From NCBI GenBank assembly GCA_030435675.1, contig CM059623.1, positions 9,574,012 to 9,638,011 of the forward strand: 64,000 nucleotides of DNA, given 5' to 3'. Below the pieces are notes generated by a model. It did no database searches and was not told the DNA's origin. It was given only the letters and a program-made list of their open reading frames with translations. This document shows positions 1 to 13,484 of the stretch, one piece after another (position 1 is the first letter of the stretch; each line of letters starts with the position of its first letter). A program made the position numbers and the translations under genes. This stretch comes from Steinernema hermaphroditum (Eukaryota; Nematoda; Chromadorea; Rhabditida; Steinernematidae).

Positions 1-2174
<2,174 letters not shown>

Positions 2175-2224
2175 TTATACATTGTTATGTTAATAACTGT
2201 AAATAACTTGTATAAATGTATCCT

Positions 2225-2471
2225 AATAAATCAGTTTTTACTCCTTTGCTCACTGACTCGGTGAGGGTAATTGACCTTCTGACATTTCTGCTTAATAATC
2301 GCTTATAGAACTTTAAGTGTAGGGACTCCATTGCTCTTCCACGTTCTTCACAAACATCCACAGAACGTTTCCATTTCAGGCAGCATCGCTTTCACCACAA
2401 CTGCATCGCATCTATCGACCGTTCCCCTATAGCCCCACAGAGGGAAAGACATCTTCTCTTCTGGCTGCACG
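2225..2471 (+). promoter_or_regulatory. Intercistronic region with poly(A) signal and probable trans-splice acceptor
   Basis: A poly(A) signal AATAAA at 2225-2230 follows the WDR48 stop. A strong acceptor (ccatttcag, ending at 2379) lies 92 nt before the ATG at 2472, with no exon between. About 135 nt separate the likely cleavage site from the acceptor. In nematodes this arrangement is typical of a downstream operon cistron receiving a spliced leader. The operon assignment is inference. Confidence 0.5.
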
Positions 2472-5400
2472 ATGGAGTCCGCTGAAAAGAGTATCCAGGC
2501 GATGAACGAGGTGGTCCTCGACGACCCTGAGTCTGGGAAGAAGCTCATCTTGATGACGGTAGCTGAGATAGACGCCGTCGGCGTTGGAGGCCAGCACCTT
2601 CTTCCTCTCGCCGAAAAACGGGACATTTTCAAGAGAGTGATGGGGAATTCCTTTTCCGCTGCTTTTCTGCGGAACGAGATCGGTACTTGACCCCTTCTGT
2701 ATCCTACAGTACCCCGCCATTTTAGAAAGGAGCGATGACGAAGAGTGGCACCGGACGATCAAGGAGCTGCAAGAACGTTTCGACTCGATCTACGACGACC
2801 TGGCGCAGAACTACTCGAAAATGGAGGTCTCCCTCGTGCAGACGATCCTCGACAAGCTGGGACATTCGGTGGCGAACGATCTCATCGATCCGGAGCACAT
2901 CGAAGGGAACATTCCTATCATGTACACGAACAAGAAAGTGCACGTATGAAAACTCGTTCTGCTACGGTTCTGGAACGTTCCATTTAGCCACTGAGGGTGA
3001 AACAACACGAGGCGAAAAAGAGCCAGTTCATCAAAACCATGGAGGAGCAACGAGGACGTCAGAGGGAAATTCTGGGCAAAATCTGTCGGCTGAGGATATT
3101 CGAAAGTGTATTCAGCGATAAGGCCAAGAAGAAAGACGAGGCATACCTCGACTCCTTCCGACAACCTCTCGAGGTGCTCAAGCAGAAGCTCCTCGGAGGA
3201 CCAAGGAAATCTGTAGGTGCAACCTTCCGAACACGAGTGAACCGGCTTATCTCATTTAGAGCAAAAAACGCGCGAGCACTCCGACTTCTTCCGCAGCTAG
3301 GGTACGGTAGACATGACGGTAGACCTTAATCGAGTGCCTTTTAGTCGCCATCTCCTGGAAGCGACCTCGCAGCCTCTATCAGCAGACTCTCCATGTCGGA
3401 CGACGCCGATAAAGCGCCGGCTCCCATCGTGCGAGCCAGAGACCCCATCGTCTACTTGAATCTGAAGAGCATCATAATCAGCGATGAGCTGAGGGAGCAG
3501 CTTAGCGAAGAGGGCATTGAGATCCCCGAGTACGACGAGGTCGAGCTCGAGCTCTACCGCCACATCATCGATGCTGTGGAGAAGGCCGGACATGACCCGA
3601 GGAAGGTTCCGAAAAGCGTCGTCGAAGAGTTCCTCGAGGATTTCCAAGAGCAGTCGGAGAGCGAGCGCGAATCCTCCTCGGAGTCCTCCGATTCCGACTC
3701 TCTGGAAACCGATGGCGACGACATCATGGAACAGAACGAGCGGGATGTCGAAATGTACTGCGAGAATATTGCACGACAGAAGAGAAGAGAGGCGCAGAGG
3801 AAGAAGCTGGGAGAGATCACCATCGATGAGAACGGGGAGAGGGAGCTGATCGACCTGGTGGATGAGAGTGCCCCTGGACCGTCCAACAAGCGTGACCCTA
3901 TATTAGAATCCATTGAAGCCGAAATCGGTGTTGTTGCGCGAGAAGAGTCTCGAGAAGAGCCTGCCCCCAGGCCTCCTCCGAAGGCCACAACGCCCCCGCC
4001 TCAACCTCTCAAATCGATCCTCAAAACTTCCCGACCTCGAGCCACCTTCGACTTACCCCCAGATGTAGACAACGCAGCCCCTCCGACGAGAGAACGCGAT
4101 CCTACGCCCCCTCCGAAGAGGGCTCGAGGCCTTCATCTTCCCGACGCCGAAGAGGATCTCTTTGCGGCGCAGTTGGCCCACAAGAGTGCGAAGAGGACCC
4201 CTCCGAGTGGGATGGAAAAGAAGAAAGCAACTCCCAGTCGAGTTGAAAAGCCTGTGGTGAGGCCGGTCCAGGCCGAGAAGCCTGTCCAGAAGGCGCTAAA
4301 GACCTCGGAAGGGCAGACGAAACAGAAACAGCCTCAGAACAGCACAGAAGAAGTGCCTACTCAGCAGAACCACACCCGCCCAGCCGAAGTCTCTGTCCCG
4401 GCTACAGTAGCCATGGAAGCTCCTCTATTGCACCAGATCAAGACGGAACTCGAGGATTCTGTCAGCATCAACTTCGTTCCCCACATGGTGAGCGATACCG
4501 TAATGTCGAAGCAGACTCCTGCGCGGAAAAGGCGCCCTTCTGCGACATTCGGGGACGAACCGCACCAAGAGGCTCTGATCTTCACCCACTTGGCCTTGAA
4601 CGTGGACGACAACAACAAGATCCCGGTTCGCCCCGAAGGAGAGCACATCATCATGCGCATCTTCGATGACCACAGGAATCCTCTGGTTCGCGAAACCTAC
4701 GAGGCAGTCACAGAGGTACAGCTTCCGGTTACTGTGATCACGTCACAGTGGTACATTTAGGCAGATACACCACGAGAGGTGTGGAGGGAGAACTACTGTA
4801 GCGACGAGCATCGCAGCTGGTGGAAGCTGATGGTGAAGGCGCCTAAAGGGACCATGAACAACCCGGCCAAGAAGAAGAAGCCGAAGAAGGGCGACAAGAT
4901 GGTGAGAGTCCCCTCCAGCAACGTTCCTTTCGCGGCCCAAGTGGTGAGTGCCTCGTAATCAGTCAGAGACGTTGAAATCGACGTTTTTAGCTTCAAAAGC
5001 TTAAACCTAGATCGAGTCAGAATGCTCTCGATTTTGACGAAAAGCTGCAAAGTGTTTTGGCAGAGCCATTCACACTACCTGAGGACAAAGAACTGGCTAT
5101 ATGCAAGTGTAAAGTGAATACGGTAATCATCGGAGACGACGTGATCGCCCATCTGAATCCGCGCCTTTTCACCGTCTTCAAAGACACGGAAAACGGCTAT
5201 GCCAACTTTATAGACTACGCGAGAGTGCTGAAGTTCTACGGTCCCACAAGACTGAAGTAGGTGCACAGTTCTCGTACACGATAACGAGCCCTATCTTGCA
5301 GGTCGATTGTGAACAAAATATCCCACTTCGTCGAGAATGGCCTCCCCGAAAGCAACTGCGATGTGGTCGTGAACCGACTCGTGTGGATCTTGTCCTTCGA

Positions 5401-5996
5401 GTACCTCCATCTCTTCTCTATGGACAACGAATACATGGAGGACCTTGAGTACCTTTTCCAGATGTGCTTCTTCATATTTGGACCAAAACACTACATGAAG
5501 AACAAGAGGAAGGAGCAGTACAATTACTATCAGAAAGAGATCCCTGAAGGCGCCCATCTGTCCAGCTATTCCCTCGATCCTGTCGTGGTCACCTTCGTCA
5601 CCATTCCTGAGGTGAGCTCTGCTCAAGTGCATCCCTAAAGTGTCTTTTCAGTTCGGAGATTACAAAAGGAAGTTCATGAAGATGAACAATTTCATCAGAA
5701 AGAAAGTGATCGAGTACAACGAGAGGGAGGACAGAGTCGCCGACGAGCCCTACTTCGAGCTGGTCGACTGGGCCAAGGCCGCGGAAAAGATGGAGACGGT
5801 CGAAGAGAGGCTGACCTGTCTCCTGCAGAAGTTGAAGGAAGTAGGAGTGCCTTCTGAAGACATCTGCAAAGTGCCGGAGTGCGAGGTCGCTAAGGAACCG
5901 GAGGTTTCCGAAGAGCCGGAGGTCGCCGAGGAACCGCAGGTCGCTGAGAAGCCTCAGAGGAAGACCAAAGCGAAGAGGGGAAGAAGGAAGAAGTGA
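2472..5996 (+). CDS. Unrecognised 1046-residue acidic/proline-rich nuclear-type protein, nine exons
   Basis: I do not recognise the family. Splice-consistent exons are 2472-2636, 2710-2943, 2988-3212, 3260-3301, 3345-4715, 4761-4943, 4991-5256, 5302-5611 and 5652-5996. They sum to 3141 nt, an exact multiple of three ending in TGA. The N-terminal ~200 residues are charged and probably helical (ERFDSIYDDLAQNYSKMEVS). A low-complexity middle follows: serine-rich (SESERESSSESSDSDS), proline-rich (PRPPPKATTPPPQPLKSILK) and lysine-rich. The C-terminal ~300 residues look globular (FIDYARVLKFYGPTRL, WILSFEYLHLFSMDNEYM). They end in repeated EEPEV/EEPQV units and a basic tail (KTKAKRGRRKK). The composition suggests a nuclear or chromatin protein, which is inference. 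Splitting it at 3310, where a stop appears if the 3302-3344 intron is not removed, would give two smaller genes. The clean donor, acceptor and phase favour one gene. AATAAA lies at 6012-6017. Confidence 0.72.
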
Positions 5997-7187
5997 ATTG
6001 CATTTGAACTCAATAAATTCCCCAAAATGTAAACACCCTGCGTTGGAGCTGTGCAAAAGTAATGCGTGATTATATTGAGCCTCTGTGGAGATAAACAAGG
6101 GGCAAGAACCGAGTCCGAGTCCGAAACGCAACGAAAATTTTGGTGGGAAAAACAGAAAATCTGACGAAAAATGGGACTTTTATATCCAGAAGCCAAAAAA
6201 ATGAATATCAAGTGATAATTGAGACGGAAGACAGGCGAAAGGGCGCACAAAACAATTTTGCAATAACACGCTTTTGTGACTTTTTTGTGGAAATTGCTTC
6301 TTTTTACATGACTCTTCTTTTTTGTTCATCATTCTTAGATTCTGGGGGTTTTCACCTACCCTGCTTATTTAACTAATCTTTCAAAATTCTAATACCTGCA
6401 AACTTCTAAAGCGACAACTGGATTACATATGCATTCCAAGCTATCAAAGCTACAGGGCTCGATTCACTCGCCCGCAAACTTACTTACATAACTTACGCAA
6501 ACTTGAGGGTACTTGAGGGAAAGTCTCACTTGTTCTTGGTCCTTGCGGTGATCCGGAGGTCGAGCTTGAGGACTTTCGAGAGCAAGGTCTGTGTTTATGC
6601 TGTTTTTACGAGCTTGTCTTTTTGACAATGGTAAGCTTAATTTAATCTCACTTTGCAGGGCTATCCTTGGAGGCGTGGCGCTGGAGCACAGCGAACGGAG
6701 AGGAGAACCATCGTCAGTTCGGTTAGCGGTACATAGATCAGTGTCTTCGATATCGTGCCCCGCCTCAAGGAAAGAATAGAAGCGTGACATTATTCTTCTG
6801 TGACAATTGGCCTTGCGTGGTGTGAGCCTTTGATTCACGTGTACAAATACGTAGTCAATCATCGTCCCCATCAACGTCTGATATTCATTAACAATAAAAT
6901 AAACACAATTGTACCCCTGATAGTAGTAATGTAAATGAAAAGGACGACGATTTCTTTTGGAAACCAAAAGAGTACTCAGTATCGTATACACTTTAGGGAT
7001 GCCGAAGCTCCTTGAAGCCGCAAGAGACAGAGCGCCTCTTCGAGCATTTATTTTTGAATCTTAAGACGTTTTTCCTTATGATCTCTAGTTGAGGCACTTG
7101 GTGAACGTTAAAACCTCTCAAAAATACATTTCCACACGCCACTATGTTAGGATCGATGCTGAGAGCTGAACACATTTTATTCGAAGT
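5997..7187. other. Intergenic region between convergent genes
   Basis: This holds the poly(A) signal of the upstream plus-strand gene (AATAAA 6012-6017). It also holds, on the minus strand, AATAAA (plus-strand tttatt at 7176-7181) just past the stop of the coiled-coil gene. I see no convincing exon, tRNA or repeat. Confidence 0.6.
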
Positions 7188-8312
7188 TCACAATTCAGAG
7201 GCAACGGAAGGCTCTCGAGAAACGTTCTCCTGCTTGACTGAGATGGTGGAGCCCTCGCGCTTGGCGCGCTTTCTGCGGCGGGACTCCGATCCCGGCGTCA
7301 TGCTCCTGTTGTAGATGTCGTCGAAAAGTTTCTGCATCTCGACCTGCTCTTCCTGGAGGGAGGTGATGCTGCCCTGGCTGCTGGTCAACTTCTCGGACAG
7401 CTCTTCGTTCTGCTTCCCGAGAGTCGTCGTCTTCTCCTTCTCGCCTCGGAGCTCTTCAGCCTGTTTCTGGGTCTGCTCCTCCAATTCGGCGATCCTCTTC
7501 CGAAGGCCCTCTTCGTGCTGCATCTTCTCCTTGACGGTATCTTCGAGGACCACTTGGGTCTCCGCGAGCTCCCCAGCCATCTGGTCCGAGTTGCTTTCCA
7601 CCTTCTCGAGTTCCTCTTTGAGGCAGGAGAAGGCCGTCTCCAGCTCTTCCAAAGACTGTTGCTCGTCGCGGAGGCGCTCCTCGAGATCGGTCTTTTCCTT
7701 CTCGAGGGCGATGACCCGCAGTTCCGACTGGTTCTTGTCGTAGATGGCCTGTTCTTCGTCGGCCAGCAGCTTCACGTTTTCAGCTTTCAGATGCTCGAGC
7801 TGCTCCTCGAAGGAGGGACAACGCTCGCACTGCTGCTCCCCGAGTCTCCTCACAGTGTCGTTGTACACCTCCTCGTAGGCGGAGTTTTCCTTCATCAGCT
7901 GCTCCACCTCCTTGCGGAGCCGTTCCACCTCGTTCTTGAGATCCACTTCCGACACCTCTGCCTCTTTGAGCTCCAGGGGACCCTTTATTTCTAGCTGTTT
8001 CTCGAGGAGCCGGATCTCCAGCCTCTGTGCCTCCAGGAGAGCTTCGAGTTCCTTGTTCATGTCACTCAGTTCTTCGTTCTTCTCCTCCTCTTTGCTGTGC
8101 TCCACTTTAAAGAACTGATACTGTCCTTCTATTTCTACCATGGCGGCGTTGGTTTGTTCAAGACTCTCTCTGAGGGTGACAACCTCGTCCATCAGCGTGG
8201 ATTGGCGTTCTTTGACCTCATCGCGCTCCGCTTCGACTTCTTTCAGCTTCCTGATCACGCCTTCTAGAAGTGTACTCATAGAGGTTTGAGCTTGAGCGAA
8301 AAGAAGCTCCAT
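7188..8312 (-). CDS. Single-exon coiled-coil protein, 374 residues, with basic C-terminus
   Basis: This is one uninterrupted reading frame with strongly biased third positions (C/G). Almost the whole protein (about residues 10-320) is heptad-like and rich in Glu, Lys, Leu and Gln, for example RLRKEVEQLMKENSAYEEVY and EELSEKLTSSQGSITSLQEE. This predicts a long parallel coiled coil. A Cys pair (CERCPSF) sits near residue 160. The last ~40 residues are different in character: a basic cluster RRRKRAKR that could be a nuclear localisation signal, then VKQE, which fits the sumoylation consensus (hydrophobic-K-x-E). The architecture resembles spindle, centrosome or nuclear-envelope tether proteins, but coiled coils give false similarities, so I assign no function. 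The poly(A) signal overlaps the end of the gene. No intron is visible, which is unusual for this window. Confidence 0.85.
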   Translation of the reverse strand: MELLFAQAQTSMSTLLEGVIRKLKEVEAERDEVKERQSTLMDEVVTLRESLEQTNAAMVEIEGQYQFFKVEHSKEEEKNEELSDMNKELEALLEAQRLEIRLLEKQLEIKGPLELKEAEVSEVDLKNEVERLRKEVEQLMKENSAYEEVYNDTVRRLGEQQCERCPSFEEQLEHLKAENVKLLADEEQAIYDKNQSELRVIALEKEKTDLEERLRDEQQSLEELETAFSCLKEELEKVESNSDQMAGELAETQVVLEDTVKEKMQHEEGLRKRIAELEEQTQKQAEELRGEKEKTTTLGKQNEELSEKLTSSQGSITSLQEEQVEMQKLFDDIYNRSMTPGSESRRRKRAKREGSTISVKQENVSREPSVASEL

Positions 8313-8726
8313 GGTTGTTTTTTTTGGAGACCCGTGAAAAATGTCCTTAAATGTTCTTTATCGCTGGTATTCAGCATCGCTTTTTTTCAGTTATTTTTGG
8401 TTTGTGGCGGTCCCACAGCGAATGTCTGCACATCGTAACTTTTGACCCCTTTTTTAACCTTTTCGTGATTTGTTCGTTCGTTTGAGTGAGAAGATTCGTT
8501 TCCGGTAAGTTGTACACGTTTTCTCCATTGACGCCTTTGTCAAGGACCTTCGAGAAGGTCGACCACTTTCAGAGATGACGCCAGCCTGGATAACTAGACC
8601 ACGACTTTAACATCTCTAACATGTCTAGACAGCCGGTCTGTGATTAGCTGATACGCGTTTCGTGTTCTTACTGGGTGCTCCAGAACTCCTCTGTGTGACG
8701 TATCCTTTTCAGAACTACGATTAACC
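8313..8726. promoter_or_regulatory. Divergent intergenic region with a GTCTAGAC palindrome and trans-splice acceptor
   Basis: This 414-bp gap separates two divergently transcribed genes and should contain both promoters. TGTCTAGACA, which includes the Smad-type core GTCTAGAC, lies at 8622-8631. A strong acceptor (tatccttttcag, ending at 8712) lies 14 nt before the ATG at 8727 and probably receives a spliced leader. Confidence 0.45.
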
Positions 8727-9662
8727 ATGTCGGCGGTAAGCGCGCCCCGAGAAATTCAGCTCGCGGAGGGCTTCATGTTTTCCTACGCCAGCATCCAAGC
8801 GCTGTTAAGACATCTCAAGGAACGCAAACGTACGTTGTCCAACAGAGTCCAGTGAATTGAAGTGCCTTCTTTCAGTTATTCGCCAATGCGTGTATCCCGC
8901 GATGCCGTTCGTCGTTGTCTGCGTTTCCCAGGATGCTAAAAGCTTCGCGGCAATGCGCTTCAGCCTGCGCTACGGTATCGAAGACATGTACCATGCCCAC
9001 GGTTTGGATGACTGTAGGTGCGAGTGACCGGACTGGGACTGGCACGGATTGTTTGCAGATAATTGGATGGAGCAGTTCGCCGGGCTGAAGCGATTTATTG
9101 GCGATCTGGAGGCCGATGGCGTCTACTCGATGGGATACGACATGGAGACCGTTCAGAATCTCATGATTGCCTCGTTCAAGGGAGGTTTGTTTTGTGGATA
9201 GCGCTCACCGTATTGAAGGACTCTTTCAGTAATGGAGGAGGAAGTCATCAAAAAACGCATTTTTTCGCTGGAAGAGCTGGAAATGGCTGTGCTCAAGAAC
9301 ATCGCTCCTCAGTTCACGGACAGATGGGGCGATCGCGACTGCGAACTGTACATCGAGAGCGGCTACGCGACTTCCTTCCAACAGTGGCAGGACCACCGCC
9401 GCCGCTGTTGTTGGAACATATTGGTAGATGCCATTCAGAGAATCTGGCATTTCATCAAGATGGTCCAGGTCTCATCGAACATCTTCAACAACCATTGTCC
9501 TGGCGTGCACTTGTTCGGTCTTATGTTCGATACTTTCCCTCCAAACCTCCTCTCGGGTATCGCCCGTCAAGGTAGGCAAGCAAAACCAGAACCTTCTATC
9601 GTAATCTGTGTTTGTTTTCAGCAACATTTTTGAAAACTCTCGAACGCGAATGTTCAGATTAG
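8727..9662 (+). CDS. Unrecognised 249-residue protein, five exons
   Basis: Exons 8727-8829, 8876-9013, 9059-9184, 9230-9571 and 9622-9662 sum to 750 nt in frame. All introns are about 45-50 nt with GT-AG ends. The start was chosen as the first ATG after the acceptor ending at 8712. The sequence begins MSAVSAPREIQLAEGFMFSY and contains RYGIEDMYHAHGLDDYNWME and FTDRWGDRDCELYIESGY. No signal peptide, membrane helix or motif I can name is present. Composition is that of a folded cytoplasmic protein. It ends 214 bp before the RECQL5-like gene on the same strand, so the two may be co-transcribed. Function unknown. Confidence 0.82.
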
Positions 9663-9752
9663 ACGGTGCTGTCAGCAGGATTGTGGAACTACACCGACAT
9701 TGTTTCGTTACTAATAATCATTGCTAAGTTCTAATGTTGTCACCATGTTCAG

Positions 9753-9875
9753 AATAAAACTTGAAAATGAAAAATTCTTGTCATTGTCTTCCCTGTGTTG
9801 TGTCGTCCTCCGATACTGTACCTGTATGGTATTTGCTCTATGTAGATTCGAAAGAACTCACTTTAGCCTTGGCTG
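9753..9875 (+). promoter_or_regulatory. Operon-like intercistronic region
   Basis: AATAAA at 9753-9758 ends the upstream gene. An acceptor (actttag, ending at 9866) lies 9 nt before the RECQL5 ATG at 9876. The ~95 nt between likely cleavage and acceptor is close to the usual spacing in nematode operons that use SL2-type spliced leaders. Co-transcription is inferred. Confidence 0.55.
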
Positions 9876-12454
9876 ATGCAAATGTCACTGGACGCTTGGT
9901 TAGGGCTGAAGCCGAAGACTGATGGAATGGCGCCGAAATCTAACGCGAGGACGTCGAAGCAGGTAAAGGCGAAGTCCACGAAGCGATCCCCGGTGATGAA
10001 GGTTCCGACGCAGGAGGAGGACGATGTGCGGATTTTGGAACCCGACCAGCCTTCTACGAGCGCCACGAACACAAGCCGGACGGTAAAGCCGAAGATGACC
10101 GCTTGTGTTCTCCCGAGGGTATCCATCTGCACAAGTCTTTACGTAAACATGCTCTCGGCTTCAGATAACTGCCGACAGCGAAGAGGCAACGCGAAGAGAT
10201 CAGATTCTGAACGAAACATTCGGGCACAAGAAGTTCAGAACAGCTGCCCAGGCTAACGCCATCAACTACATAATCAGAAGTGGAGAACACACTTCTTGAC
10301 TCAGCATCTATCCTTTTTTTTTAGAAAAAACCGACGTTTACATATCTTTTCCCACTGGTGCCGGTAAATCCCTTTGCTATCAGGTACTATCGTTGTTCTA
10401 CTAGGTCATATTCGATTCCATATCGTTGCAGCTGCCCGCCCTGTTCCATTCCGGCGTGACTGTCGTCTTCTCGCCGCTAATCGCTCTGATCCAAGATCAG
10501 ATCCTCGCTTGCAAAGCGAAAAATATCAAATGCGAAACACTGAATTCTACTCTGAAAGAACCAGAGCGGAGAGCGATCCTTGCCGTAAGAGGAGCGATTT
10601 CAGCATTGACTGTATTCGATCGACGTTTAGGACCTTCAAAGGGAAACGCCGAGCATTCGACTGCTTTATATCACTCCCGAAGGCGCTGCCACTGATAATA
10701 TCCGAAGGATTATCACGAGTCTTAGTAAGAGGGGGATGTTGAACTACTTCGTTGTCGACGAGGCGCATTGCGTATCCCACTGGGGTCACGACTTCCGTCC
10801 GGACTATCTCAAGCTCGGCCAGCTGCGCGACTATGCGCCGGGAGTGCCTTGGGTCGCTCTGACTGCCACCGCCAGCCCAGCTGTTGAGGATGACATTGCG
10901 GAGCAACTCCATCTGAACAAGGTGAAGAAGTTCAAGTTGTCCACCTTCCGAGAGAATCTCTTTTACGACGTCATTATGAAGGATCAGATCACTACTAGTC
11001 CTGAGGTATCGGTTTCCACCGCTTGACGAATTTCACGGAGAGCATTCAGAAGAACATGGCCGATTTTATCCGACGAATAATCAGTGACAAGTGCGCCCAA
11101 AAGCGATCGGCTGATGGGGAGCAAAAGGTCGCTAAGAACGGGCCTGATGGGAAGGAGAAGAAGGAAAAAGAGAAGTGGAACGGAAGTGGCATCATCTACT
11201 GCAAATCGAGAAAGGACTGCGAAGATATGGTGGATATGTTGAAAACCCAGCGAATCCCTTCTTATGCCTATCATGCGGGTTTGAACGCGAAGACGCGCAA
11301 TGAGGTCCAGGACAAGTGGATGGACAATGAGATACCTGTGATTGCGGCAACTATTGCGTTTGGAATGGGTATTGATAAACCCGATGTCAGGTCGGTCCGA
11401 GGACTCTGTCTTGAAGCCTTTATGTTTGCGTTTCAGATTCGTGATACATTGGACGTCTCCTCAGAATCTGGCCGCGTACTACCAGGAATCAGGTCGAGCT
11501 GGCCGTGACGGCAAGAGAAGTTACTGTCGCATCTACTTCTCGAAAGAGGATCGTGGTTGTCTCTCGTTTCTGGTTGGCCGCTCGATGGACGACGTCCGGG
11601 CAAAGAAGATATCTGATGCGCTGAAAAATGAACAAATCAAGGCAGTGCGGACCGGGTTCGAGAAGATGCTGGACTACGTGGAATCTGCGAGATGTAGGCA
11701 CGTAGTCCTCGCGCAGTACTTTGGAGAAACGACGCTGAAGCCATGCGAAAAAAGCTGTGACAGCTGCAGAGACCCGAAAGCGGTTGAGAAGATGGTGTCG
11801 CTACATAAGGCGGTTGACTACACCACCAAAACCGCGTGGATGCACAAAGGATCGTCGCAGAGAGGAGAGTCGGATAGTTACGGCCTCACTAAGCACGAGA
11901 ATGACTACGGTAACGAGTCGGGATGCGGAGACCGAGGCAGCGCCTATGGCGAGTCCAAATCAGAGAAAGACGACCGTATAGCACTGAGAAATACCGTAGC
12001 TGACGAATTTCGCAAGCGTCGGAGGGTTGGTTTCCATCGCTGTCGCTCATTAATTTACCGTAACACATTCAGATCAATGGATCCGCACCAGGCGGCATCG
12101 TGAGCAGAAACAATGCGGATGTGAACGAAGAACCCGGTAAGAATGCATCTTACCATATACGAGTTATCAACTGTTTTAGGTGATTTCCCACACATTCAAA
12201 AAGCGTCAAACAAGAAAATCTCGAATCTGACACTATCAAAGCGTGAAAGCGTGCGCAGAATGATCTTTGAAGCGCTGAAGTCGAATCTCTTCCCGGTGGT
12301 AACCGACGAGGACAGAATACGTGAGCTGTCGTCGAATATGGAGTTGGAGCTGTTCGATATATCGAAGATCACGACCGTGTATACCCACAAATCCTCGATC
12401 AAGGTTATGGAGATCAAGAATATGACGAAGTCAAACAAGATGGTCGAAATCTGA
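9876..12454 (+). CDS. rcq-5: RecQ-family DNA helicase, RECQL5 type
   Basis: This is an ATP-dependent 3'-5' DNA helicase of the RECQL5 subfamily, which restrains homologous recombination and associates with RNA polymerase II in animals (family knowledge). Visible motifs in order are Walker A PTGAGKS after the 10322 acceptor, motif II DEAH, motif III ALTATASP, and motif VI QESGRAGRDG. A zinc-binding module follows with four cysteines (CRHVVLAQYFGE...CEKSCDSC). The C-terminal segment ELSSNMELELFDISKITTVY resembles the RECQL5-specific domain and separates it from BLM or WRN types. About ten exons are joined by 40-85 nt introns. The loop between the two helicase lobes (around 11090-11180) carries a Lys/Glu-rich insert. 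The N-terminus QMSLDAWL is a weak PCNA-box look-alike. No HRDC domain is seen, as expected for this subfamily. Confidence 0.95.
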
Positions 12455-13484
12455 AGTCCCAATCATGATATAAAATATATCGTAATAGTATATATTTATA
12501 CTCCTGCCGGTGTTATTGATTTGGTTAAAGACTGTGTGAACAGCGTTCTAGAATCAGCGTTCTACAAAACCCAAACCACGGAAATTTGATCGGACATTAT
12601 GGTGTCATCGGGGTTATCAACTTCTTCGCGGACACGTTGATCCACTATCCGTTTTCCTTCTTGAGTTAGCAAAGTTAGCACGAGATGTGGCCTTTATTGG
12701 TGATTGTGCGAAAAAAAATATATAAAGGGGGACTCCGTTGACAAAAGCGATCTAAAGGCTCGCTCATATCCACCGCAACGGTGACGGAAGTATAAACGTT
12801 ACTTAAGCAACGCGTATAAACAAGATACTACGAAAATAGAAACAAAATGATACGACACACAGGAGTTGGATCACCCAGAACTTCACATACCAAAGTCGAA
12901 ATCCGAAAGAGACACGATTGCGCCCATTCATCTCCGGTACAGGAAATCGTTACGAGACCTGAGAAAGCGAATAGAAGTGAGCGGGAGTTCCCTCCGCTAT
13001 CGGTTCCGTGGTTTTCATTTCGTTTTTTTGGGTCCTCTTCGATGTTTTTAGTGGTGCACATTCTCTGTATATCTGTTTTGCCTAGCAAATGAAATCAGGC
13101 TTTCATTAACGCTGGCCTGCCAACGAGTCATTCAAATCCAGTGTTCGCTCGCTTATCTCACTTTGTGTTAACTTGAGTTTCATATGAGGGGAGTATTTGT
13201 AGAGTTTTCAGGATTTTAACGTCTGCAAGTAGCTCTACATACCCCATAGCTGAACCTTGATGTGTTTTTCACTAGGCTTTCAAACTAATCGTTGTGAAAC
13301 TCGGACCAAGAAAGTGCAGTAATACCGTAAAGCCGTTAGTATAAGATTTGATGAGTTCCATAACATGTCAATGGTTGTAGCATCTTTTATTATTTGCATC
13401 TTAGTTTTGCTCGGTATCACACTTTACGCGACCGTAACTACGATCATCAGTGCGATTGATCTTATGGTTGCAGGACACAGAACA
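12455..13484. other. Intergenic region and 5' region of the G-alpha gene
   Basis: About 1 kb with no convincing coding segment. There is no clear canonical poly(A) signal right after the helicase stop. The best candidate area is the AT-rich stretch 12460-12500. An acceptor-like cag ends 12 nt before the G-alpha ATG. Confidence 0.5.

Noticed and set aside
3308..3310. Stop codon suggesting a separate small gene 2472-3310
   Set aside because: Removing the GT-AG intron 3302-3344 skips this stop and keeps frame into the next exon (SAAR | SPSPGSD), so a single gene is more likely.
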